A DNA stretch of 64,000 nucleotides, taken from assembly GCA_964473155.1 (NCBI GenBank), contig CAYYNT010000013.1, positions 9,787 to 73,786 on the forward strand, read 5' to 3'. Under the pieces are notes generated by a model. It was not told the origin of the DNA. It ran no database searches and saw only the letters and a program-made list of their open reading frames with translations. Positions 1 through 8,064 of the stretch are shown here, in pieces. Both the position numbers and the translations under genes were made by a program. The DNA is from JAJFUG01 sp964473155. Lineage in GTDB: Bacteria > Gemmatimonadota > Glassbacteria > GWA2-58-10. The stretch's first letter is position 1. Each line of letters opens with the position of its first letter.

Positions 1-428
1 GCCAGCTCATACGGGATATCGGCCGTGAAAAGACAATCATTTTAAGCACGCATATCCTGCCCGAGGTGAGCGCCACCTGCGGCCGTGTCCTGATTATCAG
101 CAACGCGCGCCTGGTGGCGAGCGGCACGCCGGAGGAACTGGCCGCCTCCTCCAGCGGCGCCGAGGTGCTGCACGCGGTGCTCAAGGGGCCCGAAGACGAG
201 GTTTACGCCACGCTGCGCGAGGCGGATTTCATCTCCTCGTTCCGCCGGGTCGAGGGCGACGCCGCTGAATCGGCGCAGGGCTGGCTGGCGCTGGAAATCA
301 ACAGCCAGTCGGGCGACATTCGCGACCGTCTGTTCCGCCTGGTGGTAGACAAGGGCTGGTTGCTGCGCGAAATGCACCGCGAGCGGATGAGCCTTGAAGA
401 GGTGTTCACCCGTATCACCACCGCCTGA
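1..428 (+). CDS. ABC transporter ATP-binding protein, GldA-like (5' truncated)
   Basis: The reading frame is open from base 3, so the gene begins before the window; only about the last 141 residues are here. The first residues form the end of the nucleotide-binding domain, with the H-loop segment ILSTHILPE just after the Walker B region would lie. The rest is the C-terminal extension common in GldA/CcmA-type subunits. It would hydrolyse ATP to power the two membrane partners encoded directly downstream (484-1203 and 1237-2793). The gap to the permease is 55 bp, as expected in one operon. Substrate unknown. The family call rests on the H-loop region and gene order, because the Walker A and signature motifs lie outside the window. 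Confidence 0.8.
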   Translation, partial: QLIRDIGREKTIILSTHILPEVSATCGRVLIISNARLVASGTPEELAASSSGAEVLHAVLKGPEDEVYATLREADFISSFRRVEGDAAESAQGWLALEINSQSGDIRDRLFRLVVDKGWLLREMHRERMSLEEVFTRITTA

Positions 429-483
429 GGCGCTGTCCGCCGGGCGAATATGCCTAACGTTACAACAGACAGGTGAACTTACA

Positions 484-1203
484 ATGTTCAACAATGCGTT
501 TGCCGTGGCGAGGAAGGAGTTCCGGAGTTATTTCGACTCTCCCATCGCCTACATTTTCATCACGGCTTTTCTTCTGCTGGTGAATTTCCTTTTCTTCTGG
601 ACATTTTTCGTGGCCGGACAGGCCGACATGCGTCCTTTCTTCGGCTTCATGCCTTTTGTCTTCCTGTTCTTCGTCCCCTCGATCACCATGCGACTGTGGG
701 CCGAGGAGCGTAAGATGGGGACGCTGGAGGTGCTGCTCACCCTGCCGGTGCGGGAGAGAGATGTCGTGCTGGGCAAGTTCATGTCCAGCTTTCTGTTCCT
801 GGCTCTGATGCTGGCGCTGACATTCAACGTGCCGCTGATGGTCGGGGCGCTGGGCGAGCCGGACTGGGGGCAGATAATCTGCGGCTACCTGGGCGCCCTG
901 CTTCTTGGGGCGAGCTACCTTTCCATCGGACTTTTCGCCTCGGCGCTCAGCGAGAACCAGATCATCGCTTTCATCCTGGCCATCGTTATCGGCGTGGCCC
1001 TGCTGATCGTGGGCGAGTGGTTTTTCCTGATGCTCCTGCCCGACTTCCTGGTGCCGGTGCTCGAACACCTGGGCCTGGCCACGCATTTCGAGAGCATGGG
1101 CCGCGGGGTGATCGACAGCCGCGACATAGTCTACTACTTTTCGATAATCGGGGTATTCCTCTACCTCAACGTCAATGTCGTAGAGAACCGGAGCTGGGTC
1201 TGA
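484..1203 (+). CDS. ABC-2 type permease, GldF-like
   Basis: A 239-residue integral membrane protein with about six hydrophobic segments, the first near residues 22-45, and the conserved ABC-2 stretch EERKMGTLEVLLTLPV after the second segment. I start it at the ATG at 484, which follows an AGGTGAA ribosome-binding site; longer in-frame starts would run into the upstream gene. It is the channel-forming subunit partnered with the ATPase ending at 428 and the GldG-like protein at 1237. In Bacteroidetes the GldAFG set is linked to gliding, but the same set occurs in many non-gliding bacteria, so no motility role should be assumed. Confidence 0.85.
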   Translation: MFNNAFAVARKEFRSYFDSPIAYIFITAFLLLVNFLFFWTFFVAGQADMRPFFGFMPFVFLFFVPSITMRLWAEERKMGTLEVLLTLPVRERDVVLGKFMSSFLFLALMLALTFNVPLMVGALGEPDWGQIICGYLGALLLGASYLSIGLFASALSENQIIAFILAIVIGVALLIVGEWFFLMLLPDFLVPVLEHLGLATHFESMGRGVIDSRDIVYYFSIIGVFLYLNVNVVENRSWV

Positions 1204-1236
1204 ACGCCCGGCCTAAGCCAACGCAAGGGTTGGAAC

Positions 1237-2793
1237 ATGAGCGCCAAGAAACCTGTTGACAAGCTTTCCAACGCCGCCTATGTCGCCATAATAATCGGCA
1301 TTGTGGCGGTGCTGAACCTTCTGGGCGTCCGGTTCTTCGGGCGGCTGGACCTGACCGGGAACAAGCTCTACTCGGTGAGCCCGGTGACAAAGGACATCCT
1401 GCGCGAACTGGACGATGTCGTATCGGTGAAGGCATATTTTTCGAAGAAACTGCCGGTGCAGCTCTCCCGTCTGCCGGGCGAGGTGGATGACCTGCTCAAG
1501 GAGTATGAGGTCTACTCCGGCGGCAATATCAAATATGAGAGGATAGACCCGGCGGATGACGAGTCCCTGCAGCAGCGGTTGAGCGGCATGGGAGTAAACC
1601 CGGTCACCATGACCATCATCGAGAAAGACGAGCGCCAGCAGATTAACGGCTGGCTGGCGATTGTGGTCAGTTACGGCGATAAGAACGAAGTCATCCCGGT
1701 GGTGCAGAACACCAGCGACCTGGAGTATGACCTGACAAGCCGGATATTCCGGGTCACGACAACACCCGACCATATCGGGTTCGTCACCAGTTTTACCAGA
1801 CACAACACGGGAGGCGATTACGGCGCGTTCGCCCAGGAGCTGACCAAGCTGCATGATATTCAGCCGGTGGATCTCAACGGCGGCATGCCGGTCCCGGACT
1901 CGCTGCGCGCGGTGATTTTCGCCGGTCCGGCAGACTCCGTGCCGGATTACGTGCAGTACGCCCTGGACCAGTATGTGATGCGCGGCGGCAAGCTGATCTG
2001 CCTGATCGACGATATAAGGGTGGATGACAGCCGCGGCCAGCCGTATCCGATAGAGGTGAACCACGGGATGGGGCGCGTGCTTTTGAGCTGGGGTTTCAAT
2101 ATGGGCCATGATATTGTCCAGGACCCCAAGTCGCACTCGCCGCAGCAGGTGAATCAGGGAATATTCACTTTCAACCGTCCCAACCCGTTCTTCCCGCACG
2201 TGGTAAAAAAACAGCTTGGCGAGCACCCGGTGGTGGGCCGTCTTTCCGAGATGACCTTCCCGTGGGCCGGCTCGATCGCGGAACCAACCCCCACGGACAG
2301 TTCGGTGCATTATGCGGTGCTGGCCTGGAGCAGCGACGCCGCCACCAGCCACCGCCCGCCGTCTTATCAGCCGGCAGGCGCGGGACGGCGTCTGCCGCTG
2401 GCCATACTCGGCTCCGGGCGTTTCCGGAGCGCTTTCGCCGGAGCGGTGACCGGCGTTGGAGCGGCCAGCCCGCCATACGTGGCGGAAAGCCCGTCAGCGA
2501 GCAGCATCCTGGTGGTGGGCAATTCCAATTTCCTGGAGAACCGCTACCTCTATCCCGGCAACCTCGAGTTCATGCTCAACGCGGTGGATTTCATGTCCAT
2601 CGGCGACAGGCTGATCTCTATCCGCACGCGCCCGACCACCGACCGTCCGCTGAAAAGCCTGAGCGGCGAGATGAAGAATTTCCTGCGGCTGCTCAACATT
2701 GTGGGCGTGCCGCTTCTGGTGATCCTGTTCGGCATGATGCGTTTCTACCTGAAGCGCCGGGACAAGGCCGTGCGCGCCCGGATGAATGGATGA
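1237..2793 (+). CDS. GldG-like ABC transporter auxiliary protein
   Basis: A 518-residue protein with one N-terminal membrane segment (about residues 13-33) and one C-terminal segment (about 488-507) ending in a positively charged tail, leaving a large soluble domain between. This is the architecture of the ABC_transp_aux/GldG family. The start codon follows the upstream permease by 33 bp. It probably forms the extracytoplasmic part of the exporter. Residues ~395-425 are Gly/Ala/Ser-rich and look like a flexible insertion. The substrate cannot be read from the sequence. Confidence 0.8.
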   Translation: MSAKKPVDKLSNAAYVAIIIGIVAVLNLLGVRFFGRLDLTGNKLYSVSPVTKDILRELDDVVSVKAYFSKKLPVQLSRLPGEVDDLLKEYEVYSGGNIKYERIDPADDESLQQRLSGMGVNPVTMTIIEKDERQQINGWLAIVVSYGDKNEVIPVVQNTSDLEYDLTSRIFRVTTTPDHIGFVTSFTRHNTGGDYGAFAQELTKLHDIQPVDLNGGMPVPDSLRAVIFAGPADSVPDYVQYALDQYVMRGGKLICLIDDIRVDDSRGQPYPIEVNHGMGRVLLSWGFNMGHDIVQDPKSHSPQQVNQGIFTFNRPNPFFPHVVKKQLGEHPVVGRLSEMTFPWAGSIAEPTPTDSSVHYAVLAWSSDAATSHRPPSYQPAGAGRRLPLAILGSGRFRSAFAGAVTGVGAASPPYVAESPSASSILVVGNSNFLENRYLYPGNLEFMLNAVDFMSIGDRLISIRTRPTTDRPLKSLSGEMKNFLRLLNIVGVPLLVILFGMMRFYLKRRDKAVRARMNG

Positions 2794-2859
2794 GCCGCGC
2801 CGCCTCTGCGCCGGATGCCGCGCGGGCGGCCAACATGAACCTTAACCGCGAACCGTACG

Positions 2860-3840
2860 ATGAAACTGCTTAAGCCTTTGCTAATACTGATCGGCCTTCT
2901 GGCTGTGTGGGCCATCGTGCATTTCACTTCCGCCCGCCCCGACCGTCCGGATGAATCGGATGTTTTCAGCGTGCGTATAGACACGGCGGCGGTAAGCCGG
3001 ATCGAGGTTTCGCGCGCCTCGGGCCAGCTCGTGCTCTTGCGCGACCAGGGCGCCTGGAGCGTGAGGACCCCGGCCGGTCTCCGCCCGGCAGAAAAGGACC
3101 AGATCGCCTCGGCCCTGAATACTCTGAATTCCATTGAAACCACGAACCTGGTGAGCCATAATCCGGAGAAGCAGGCCGAGTACCAGGTGGATGAGTCCGG
3201 CGGAACAAGGGTCAAAGTGTTCGGGGCTGGAGATGCCCTGCTTTGCGACTTGGTGATAGGACGGATCGGCGGGTTCGACCAGCGTATGATGTACAGCCAG
3301 CAGTCGTTCAATCCGCAGGATTTCTACACTTTCATGCGCCGGGCGGACAGTCCGCGGGTTTACAAGGTGCAGGGATTCTTCGGGGCGATGATGGGCACCG
3401 AGGCCGAGCAGTGGCGCGACCATACCCTGATGTCATTCGAGCCGGGGCTGGCGCGGAGGATAGAGCTGGTGTTCCCGGACACCCGGGCCGAGTTGACCGC
3501 CGATTCGCTGCGTGGCTGGACTCTGGCCGGTGGAGCTGCGCCGGACAGCCAGCTCGTGCAGCAGATGGTTTCCACCCTGGCCACGCTGCGCGCCGGAGGT
3601 TTCGTGGACTCGCTCCCGCCAGCCGACACGCTGGGTCTGACTCCTCCACAGTTTACGGTGCGGGTGCAACTGGCGGATGGATCGAGCCAGGCGCTGGAGG
3701 TGGGAAAAGAGACCGCGGACAACCTGTTTTTCTGCCGTGTTCCGGGGAAGGAGCAGGTTTACACCCTGGCCCGCTACCGTGTGGACCAGGTGCGCAAGCG
3801 TCCAGAGGAGATTATTGCGGGGGCGGGGAAAACGCAGTGA
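2860..3840 (+). CDS. DUF4340 domain protein
   Basis: A 326-residue protein with an N-terminal membrane anchor (about residues 4-20), then a soluble domain containing repeated patterns such as W-x-V-R-x-P followed by a small polar strand, typical of DUF4340. DUF4340 genes regularly follow GldG-like genes, and here the gap is 66 bp, so it is read as the fourth gene of the exporter operon. It probably sits on the outer face of the cytoplasmic membrane. Function unknown. A T-rich palindrome at 3888-3912 lies 47 bp after the stop and probably ends the transcript. Confidence 0.75.
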   Translation: MKLLKPLLILIGLLAVWAIVHFTSARPDRPDESDVFSVRIDTAAVSRIEVSRASGQLVLLRDQGAWSVRTPAGLRPAEKDQIASALNTLNSIETTNLVSHNPEKQAEYQVDESGGTRVKVFGAGDALLCDLVIGRIGGFDQRMMYSQQSFNPQDFYTFMRRADSPRVYKVQGFFGAMMGTEAEQWRDHTLMSFEPGLARRIELVFPDTRAELTADSLRGWTLAGGAAPDSQLVQQMVSTLATLRAGGFVDSLPPADTLGLTPPQFTVRVQLADGSSQALEVGKETADNLFFCRVPGKEQVYTLARYRVDQVRKRPEEIIAGAGKTQ

Positions 3841-3887
3841 TTGACGAGTAATGGTAACCGGAATCGGTTTGCTTGAAGCTTTTTGCG

Positions 3888-3912
3888 GGGCACGGCATGC
3901 CGTGCCCTTTTT
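3888..3912 (+). terminator. Palindromic terminator after the DUF4340 gene
   Basis: A perfect 20-base palindrome at 3888-3907 (left arm GGGCACGGCA) is followed directly by TTTTT. The stem plus U-tract is what a Rho-independent terminator needs. The same palindrome core recurs at 5107, 10266 and 18206, so the terminator has been supplied by a dispersed repeat. Confidence 0.7.
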
Positions 3913-4010
3913 ATTGATTTTGTATTACAAAAAGTTGATATAAAAGCAAGGCAGGAGTTACAATACATACAAAACCTTGAATCTAAAAAGTACAGTAAAC
4001 GGAGGTCCGC

Positions 4011-5078
4011 ATGGTCTCTCGACTGATCCAGAAAATTTCCCGCACCAAAAACCTGGCTCCCGGCTCGCTGGTCCTGGTGGGCGAGCAGAAAGACTGGTCC
4101 GCCGTAATCCGCGTGATGGAGTACGATGAGCGCGAGGTGGAGGAAAAGGAGATCAAAAGCGTCGAGGAATGCGAGCGGTTCTATAATACGGAGCGGGTCA
4201 CCTGGCTTTCGGTGGAGGGGCTGCACGACCTGAAAGCCGTGGAACAGACCGGCAAGTGCTTCCATATCGACCCCCTGGTGCTGGAGGACATCGTCAACAC
4301 CGGCCAGCGGCCCAAAATGGAGGATTTCGACACTCACCTGTTCGTTGTGCTCAAGGCGTTGCGTTTCAATCTGGACCGCGGCGAGGTGGCGGCGGACCAG
4401 GTGGCGGTGGTGTTCACCAGCCGGGAGGTGATCACGTTCCAAGAGGAGCGCGGCGGCCTGTTCGATCACCTGCGGGAGCGCATCCGCCGCAGCAAGGGCA
4501 AGCTGCGCCGCATGGGCACGGACTACCTGGCCTACGCCCTGATAGACACGGTGGTGGATAATTATTTCGGCGTGCTGGAGGAGATCGGCGAACGGATCGA
4601 GTTCCTGGAAGATGAACTCGTTTCGGACCCGGATGAATACACCCTGCGCGAGATATACCGTCTGAAGCGCGAGGTTATTTTCCTGCGCAAGACGGTCTGG
4701 CCGCTGCGCGAGCTGGTGGCTGCGCTCTGCCGCCGTGACAGCAATCTGATTAAAGACACCACCGTGCCTTACCTGAGGGACACCTACGACCACACCGTGC
4801 AGGTGATAGAAACCATCGAAACATTCCGTGACGTGCTCTCCGGGATGCTGGACATGTATATGTCCAGCCTGTCCAACAAAATGAACGCCGTGATGAAAGT
4901 GCTGACCGTGATCGCCACGCTGTTCATGCCGCTGACATTTATCGCCGGGGTGTACGGGATGAATTTCCGTTACATGCCCGAACTGGAATGGAACTGGGGT
5001 TATGCGTTCGCCCTGGCGCTGATGGCGTCGGTGGCCGGGATAATGCTCGTGTATTTCCGGCGCAAGGACTGGCTGTAA
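4011..5078 (+). CDS. corA: CorA family magnesium/cobalt transporter
   Basis: A 355-residue protein of normal CorA length: a large N-terminal cytoplasmic domain, a long helix and two C-terminal membrane segments. The first membrane segment ends in the signature YGMNF (about residues 315-320), whose GMN motif forms the ion selectivity loop, and the protein ends in the basic RRKDWL typical of the family. The ATG at 4011 follows GGAGG with good spacing. The gene stands alone after the palindromic terminator and converges on the cytochrome gene at 5164-5532. It should move Mg2+ (or Co2+/Ni2+) into the cell. Transport specificity is family knowledge. Confidence 0.92.
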   Translation: MVSRLIQKISRTKNLAPGSLVLVGEQKDWSAVIRVMEYDEREVEEKEIKSVEECERFYNTERVTWLSVEGLHDLKAVEQTGKCFHIDPLVLEDIVNTGQRPKMEDFDTHLFVVLKALRFNLDRGEVAADQVAVVFTSREVITFQEERGGLFDHLRERIRRSKGKLRRMGTDYLAYALIDTVVDNYFGVLEEIGERIEFLEDELVSDPDEYTLREIYRLKREVIFLRKTVWPLRELVAALCRRDSNLIKDTTVPYLRDTYDHTVQVIETIETFRDVLSGMLDMYMSSLSNKMNAVMKVLTVIATLFMPLTFIAGVYGMNFRYMPELEWNWGYAFALALMASVAGIMLVYFRRKDWL

Positions 5079-5096
5079 AAAAACAGACGGGTATAA

Positions 5097-5144
5097 GTTA
5101 CAAAAAGGGCACGGCGCGCCGTGCCCCTCGTAAGGATTTGTTAC
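5097..5144. repeat. GC palindrome bounded by 8-bp inverted repeats
   Basis: The perfect palindrome at 5107-5126 (left arm GGGCACGGCG) is bounded by GTTACAAA (5097-5104) and its inverse TTTGTTAC (5137-5144), giving a 48-bp unit. It lies between corA and the converging cytochrome gene, so it could terminate both transcripts. It belongs to the family seen at 3888, 10266 and 18206. Confidence 0.75.
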
Positions 5145-5163
5145 AGGGTAAACAATCTGTCTG

Positions 5164-5532
5164 TCACTGCTTGTGGCACTCGTCGCACTTGCGCGGTCCC
5201 ACCTCCATTTTCTGGTGGCAGTTCAGGCAGTTCTTGTGCAACGCCACTTTCAGCTCCTCCACCTCCACCATGTTGATTTCCTTGCTGTGGCAGTGATCGC
5301 AGGACTCCACATGGTGGCACTCGATGCACTCCAGCCCGTAACCCTGTACATGGGTCTCGTGGTCGAACACTATCTGCGTGCCGCCCTTGTACTGGGTCTG
5401 AAATACGTGGATTTTCGGCTGTTCCCTGACCTTGGCGTCGATATCGTAGTTCAGGCGCATGTTCGCGCGGATCAGCACGACATTCGCCGCCGCCATCAGC
5501 ACAAATCCGATAAGAAGCAGCCTCTTCACCAT
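5164..5532 (-). CDS. Tetrahaem class III cytochrome c (cytochrome c3-like)
   Basis: A 122-residue protein with an uncleaved-looking N-terminal hydrophobic segment (about residues 4-22) and four CXXCH haem-attachment motifs: CIECH, CDHCH, CLNCH and CDECH. Extra histidines (DHETH near residue 58, and the HH after the first motif) could be distal axial ligands. I start it at the ATG at 5532, behind GAGG, because the upstream extension is arginine-rich and overlaps the next gene's end. It would sit in the periplasm anchored by its N-terminus and carry low-potential electrons to or from the HybB-like protein encoded 28 bp upstream. Confidence 0.88.
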   Translation of the reverse strand: MVKRLLLIGFVLMAAANVVLIRANMRLNYDIDAKVREQPKIHVFQTQYKGGTQIVFDHETHVQGYGLECIECHHVESCDHCHSKEINMVEVEELKVALHKNCLNCHQKMEVGPRKCDECHKQ

Positions 5533-5560
5533 CTGTACCTCGCTCGATCGATTGTAATGG

Positions 5561-6709
5561 TTACGCCCCGGCCTGCTCCCCGTTATCTTCCTCGGGGAAG
5601 ATCGGCAGGTATTTGGCGCAGAGGATAAAAACAATGAACCCGCCCGTGACCAGATACAGCGAAAGCCATATCTCTGACCAGGAGGGAAAATAGCTGAACC
5701 CGGCCGAACGGGCCATGCCGACCAGGCTGACATTGAGCCGGTTGGCCAGCACGGCCAGCACGGTCGAAAGGCCCGAAATGAAAAGCACGGCGGGCCGCAT
5801 GCGGTTGCGGAACGACAGAATCAGGACCAGCGGCAGGATGAACAGGCCGATTTCGATCATGAAGGCCCAGCTTTCCACCGAGCCGTCAAAAACAACGGAA
5901 AGCGGCACGCGCGACCAGAGGTCCTGCAGCCGGACCACCAGATGCAGCATCAGCGCCACGACCATGAACTGGCCCAGGTCGACCAGTATCCTTGTCTCAA
6001 GGCTTTTGCGGAACAGGAAGCTGGAGATGTAGCTTTCGACTATCACCATCGCGAACCCGACTGTCACCGCGCTGAGGAAGAAATGCAGCGGCAGAAGGGG
6101 AGAGTACCAGATCGGGTGCAGCTTGCTCGGTACAATCAGGAACATCGTACCGAGCGAGCTTTGATGAAGTGTGGACAGGAGCACCCCCGCGATGACTATC
6201 GGCAGGGTGAAGGTGTGAATCAGGCGCAGCATTTTCTGCGACCCCAGTTTTTCGAGCACCACCGGGCTGAATTCAAGAGCTAACACGGTGGAATAGAGCA
6301 TCACGCACCAGGCCACCTCGAACATCACCGAGCGCGGGTTCCACATGATCAGCGGATGCCATATGTTCCAGGGCTTGCCTATGTCGTAAAGGAGGCCGAG
6401 GCTCACCAGGATATAGCCGAGGAAAGCGGTCAGCACGGTAGGCCGCACCACGCTGCGGTAACGCTCGAAATTCAGAAGGTGCACTGTCCCGGTCAGCACG
6501 AATCCACCGGCCGCCAGAGCCACCCCCCCAAGAACGTCAAATCCGATCCAGAAACCCCACGGCTGATGATCGTTCAAAGCCGTGACCGCGCCGAGACCAC
6601 TGAAAAAACGAATGAATGTCAGCACCGTTCCGATAACGAGAACCAGAAGCATCGCCGGAAGCAGCACGTGACGGCCCTTGACATCCAGGATACGGAGGAG
6701 TTCTCTCAC
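5561..6709 (-). CDS. HybB/NrfD-type quinone-interacting membrane subunit
   Basis: A 382-residue polytopic membrane protein with about ten hydrophobic segments and features of the HybB branch of the NrfD/PsrC family, including NDHQPWGFWIGFDV near residues 46-59 and the HTFTLPIVIAGVLLSTLHQS segment. Such subunits have no cofactors and exchange electrons and protons with quinone. The stop of the ferredoxin gene overlaps its start (ATGA-type overlap at 6706-6709), so the two are translationally coupled. With the cytochrome c3 downstream, it forms a module resembling the membrane part of Hyb, Hmc or Qrc complexes. No [NiFe] or molybdopterin catalytic subunit is present nearby. Confidence 0.85.
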   Translation of the reverse strand: MRELLRILDVKGRHVLLPAMLLVLVIGTVLTFIRFFSGLGAVTALNDHQPWGFWIGFDVLGGVALAAGGFVLTGTVHLLNFERYRSVVRPTVLTAFLGYILVSLGLLYDIGKPWNIWHPLIMWNPRSVMFEVAWCVMLYSTVLALEFSPVVLEKLGSQKMLRLIHTFTLPIVIAGVLLSTLHQSSLGTMFLIVPSKLHPIWYSPLLPLHFFLSAVTVGFAMVIVESYISSFLFRKSLETRILVDLGQFMVVALMLHLVVRLQDLWSRVPLSVVFDGSVESWAFMIEIGLFILPLVLILSFRNRMRPAVLFISGLSTVLAVLANRLNVSLVGMARSAGFSYFPSWSEIWLSLYLVTGGFIVFILCAKYLPIFPEEDNGEQAGA

Positions 6710-7488
6710 TTTACACCCTCCTTCCCGTTCCCGGCCGGCTTGCCTGAAACGTCGTGTTCACCGCTCTGTTCCAGTTGGATGCGCCGGTTGATAATCCAGC
6801 TTATTCCGCCCAGGAGCACGCCGCCGGTCACCACGATGCCGGGTATACGGCTGAGAACGGCCCAGGTGAGAGTGGGAAGCGGTTCATCACCCAGTTTCAT
6901 CGGGAAACCGAGCTGCTCGAACGGCACGCTGGAAAGCATCAGCACGCTCGCGCCGCCGGCGTCTTTCTCGCCGTAGACATAATTGACATAGCGCTCCGGT
7001 TTGTTGGCAATCCGCGCATGCGCTATCTCAAGCAGATGACTGCGTCTGCCCATCCTGGTCGCACCCATCGGGCAAACCCAGGCGCAGGCGGCCTCCCCCC
7101 CCGCGGCAACCCGGCTGTGGCAGAAAATGCATTTCTCGATCACCGGGGCGGCCGAATCCCAGTGGTAACGCGGCACTCCGAACGGACAGGCCATCATGCA
7201 GTAGCGGCAGCCCATGCATTTGTCCGGATCGTACAACACTGGGCCGGAGGGGCTTTTTGTCAGGGCGGCCACGGGGCAGACCGATACACAGGTAGGCTCC
7301 AGGCAGTGCATGCACATCTTGCGGTAGTACATCTGATCGTGCTTCAGCACCACCGTGTAATTGGCCGCCGAAAGGTCGGCGGCGTCCGGCTCGCCCTCGA
7401 GCCCGTTCTCCTGACGGCAGGCCTGAACGCATTCGCCGCAGCCGATACACTCGGTGAAATCGATCAGAATACCGAGCGGTTCATCCAT
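6706..7488 (-). CDS. Membrane-anchored four-cluster ferredoxin, HybA/HmcB-like
   Basis: A 260-residue iron-sulfur protein with four [4Fe-4S] sites in order: CIGCGECVQAC, CMHCLEPTCVSVC, CMGCRYCMMAC and CIFC-x11-CAWVC. A hydrophobic C-terminal segment (about residues 205-232) can anchor it. Classical HybA carries a Tat signal; this one has none, and an in-frame TAA lies just upstream of the ATG, so a missed Tat signal is ruled out. The start at 7488 follows TAAGGAG. The ferredoxin domain should therefore face the cytoplasm unless it is exported with a partner, opening the possibility of electron exchange between cytoplasmic donors and the quinone-reactive partner. Confidence 0.85.
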   Translation of the reverse strand: MDEPLGILIDFTECIGCGECVQACRQENGLEGEPDAADLSAANYTVVLKHDQMYYRKMCMHCLEPTCVSVCPVAALTKSPSGPVLYDPDKCMGCRYCMMACPFGVPRYHWDSAAPVIEKCIFCHSRVAAGGEAACAWVCPMGATRMGRRSHLLEIAHARIANKPERYVNYVYGEKDAGGASVLMLSSVPFEQLGFPMKLGDEPLPTLTWAVLSRIPGIVVTGGVLLGGISWIINRRIQLEQSGEHDVSGKPAGNGKEGVK

Positions 7489-8064
7489 GGGCGCTCCTTA
7501 AAGCATGGTTGGTGGATATATGTAAAGCTCTGTTTTCATAAGGAGTAAGTTAAACCTCTTCCTCTGGCGCGTCTTCCGGGACCGGATTCTGCTCCAGACT
7601 ATACGGGGCGATGACAGACTTGTCAATTGTCGCCGCGGGAGAAACGCTGTATATTTATTTAACGCGGTAATTTTATGAAAGTAATGCAAAAATTGTATCA
7701 GAACAAGCTTTTTTCGCCTAACTCAAAATACGGCAAGGCTTAAGTTCAGTTTCAGAACTATTCTCCCGCCGATGATTCAGAGAGCGGCCGGGTTTCACTT
7801 TTACCGGTTCCTCCACTTCTGATCGCATAAATCGATTGGTCCGCAAAGCGCGTGTAATCCAGGCTTGAGCGGGGTTGTCCGCAGTTATATGGTTGCTGCA
7901 ACATGGAGATGTTCAATCCGTTAACAAATACTGAAATCGAGACCGGCGATGCACGGACAATGGTATATAATGATAGCGGTAATAACGGTAAAGAATAGCT
8001 GTGAAGATGCCGCAGGCCAATAAGAATGAGGCTGTCCGACATAACCTCCACTGGAACCGGCCCG
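7489..8064. other. Divergent intergenic region between two redox operons
   Basis: This 576-bp gap separates the ferredoxin operon (minus) from the 11-haem cytochrome gene (plus). I see no convincing coding sequence. It holds a -10-like TATAAT at 7966-7971 without a clear -35, and at 7910-7927 a sequence with one perfect Rex half-site (TTAACAA) and a degenerate partner half four bases away. An alternative in-frame ATG for the cytochrome lies at 8026. The promoter and the operator are both speculative. Confidence 0.35.

Noticed and set aside
1213..2352. Long open frame on the opposite strand of the GldG-like gene
   Set aside because: Like other long antisense frames here (for example 14675-16645 and 22246-23715), it lies opposite a well-supported gene and its sequence is compositionally odd (rich in His and Arg) with no recognisable domain.
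8026..8064. Earlier start of the 11-haem cytochrome at 8026
   Set aside because: In frame and possible, but the 13 extra residues precede a good signal peptide start at 8065. Kept as an alternative only.
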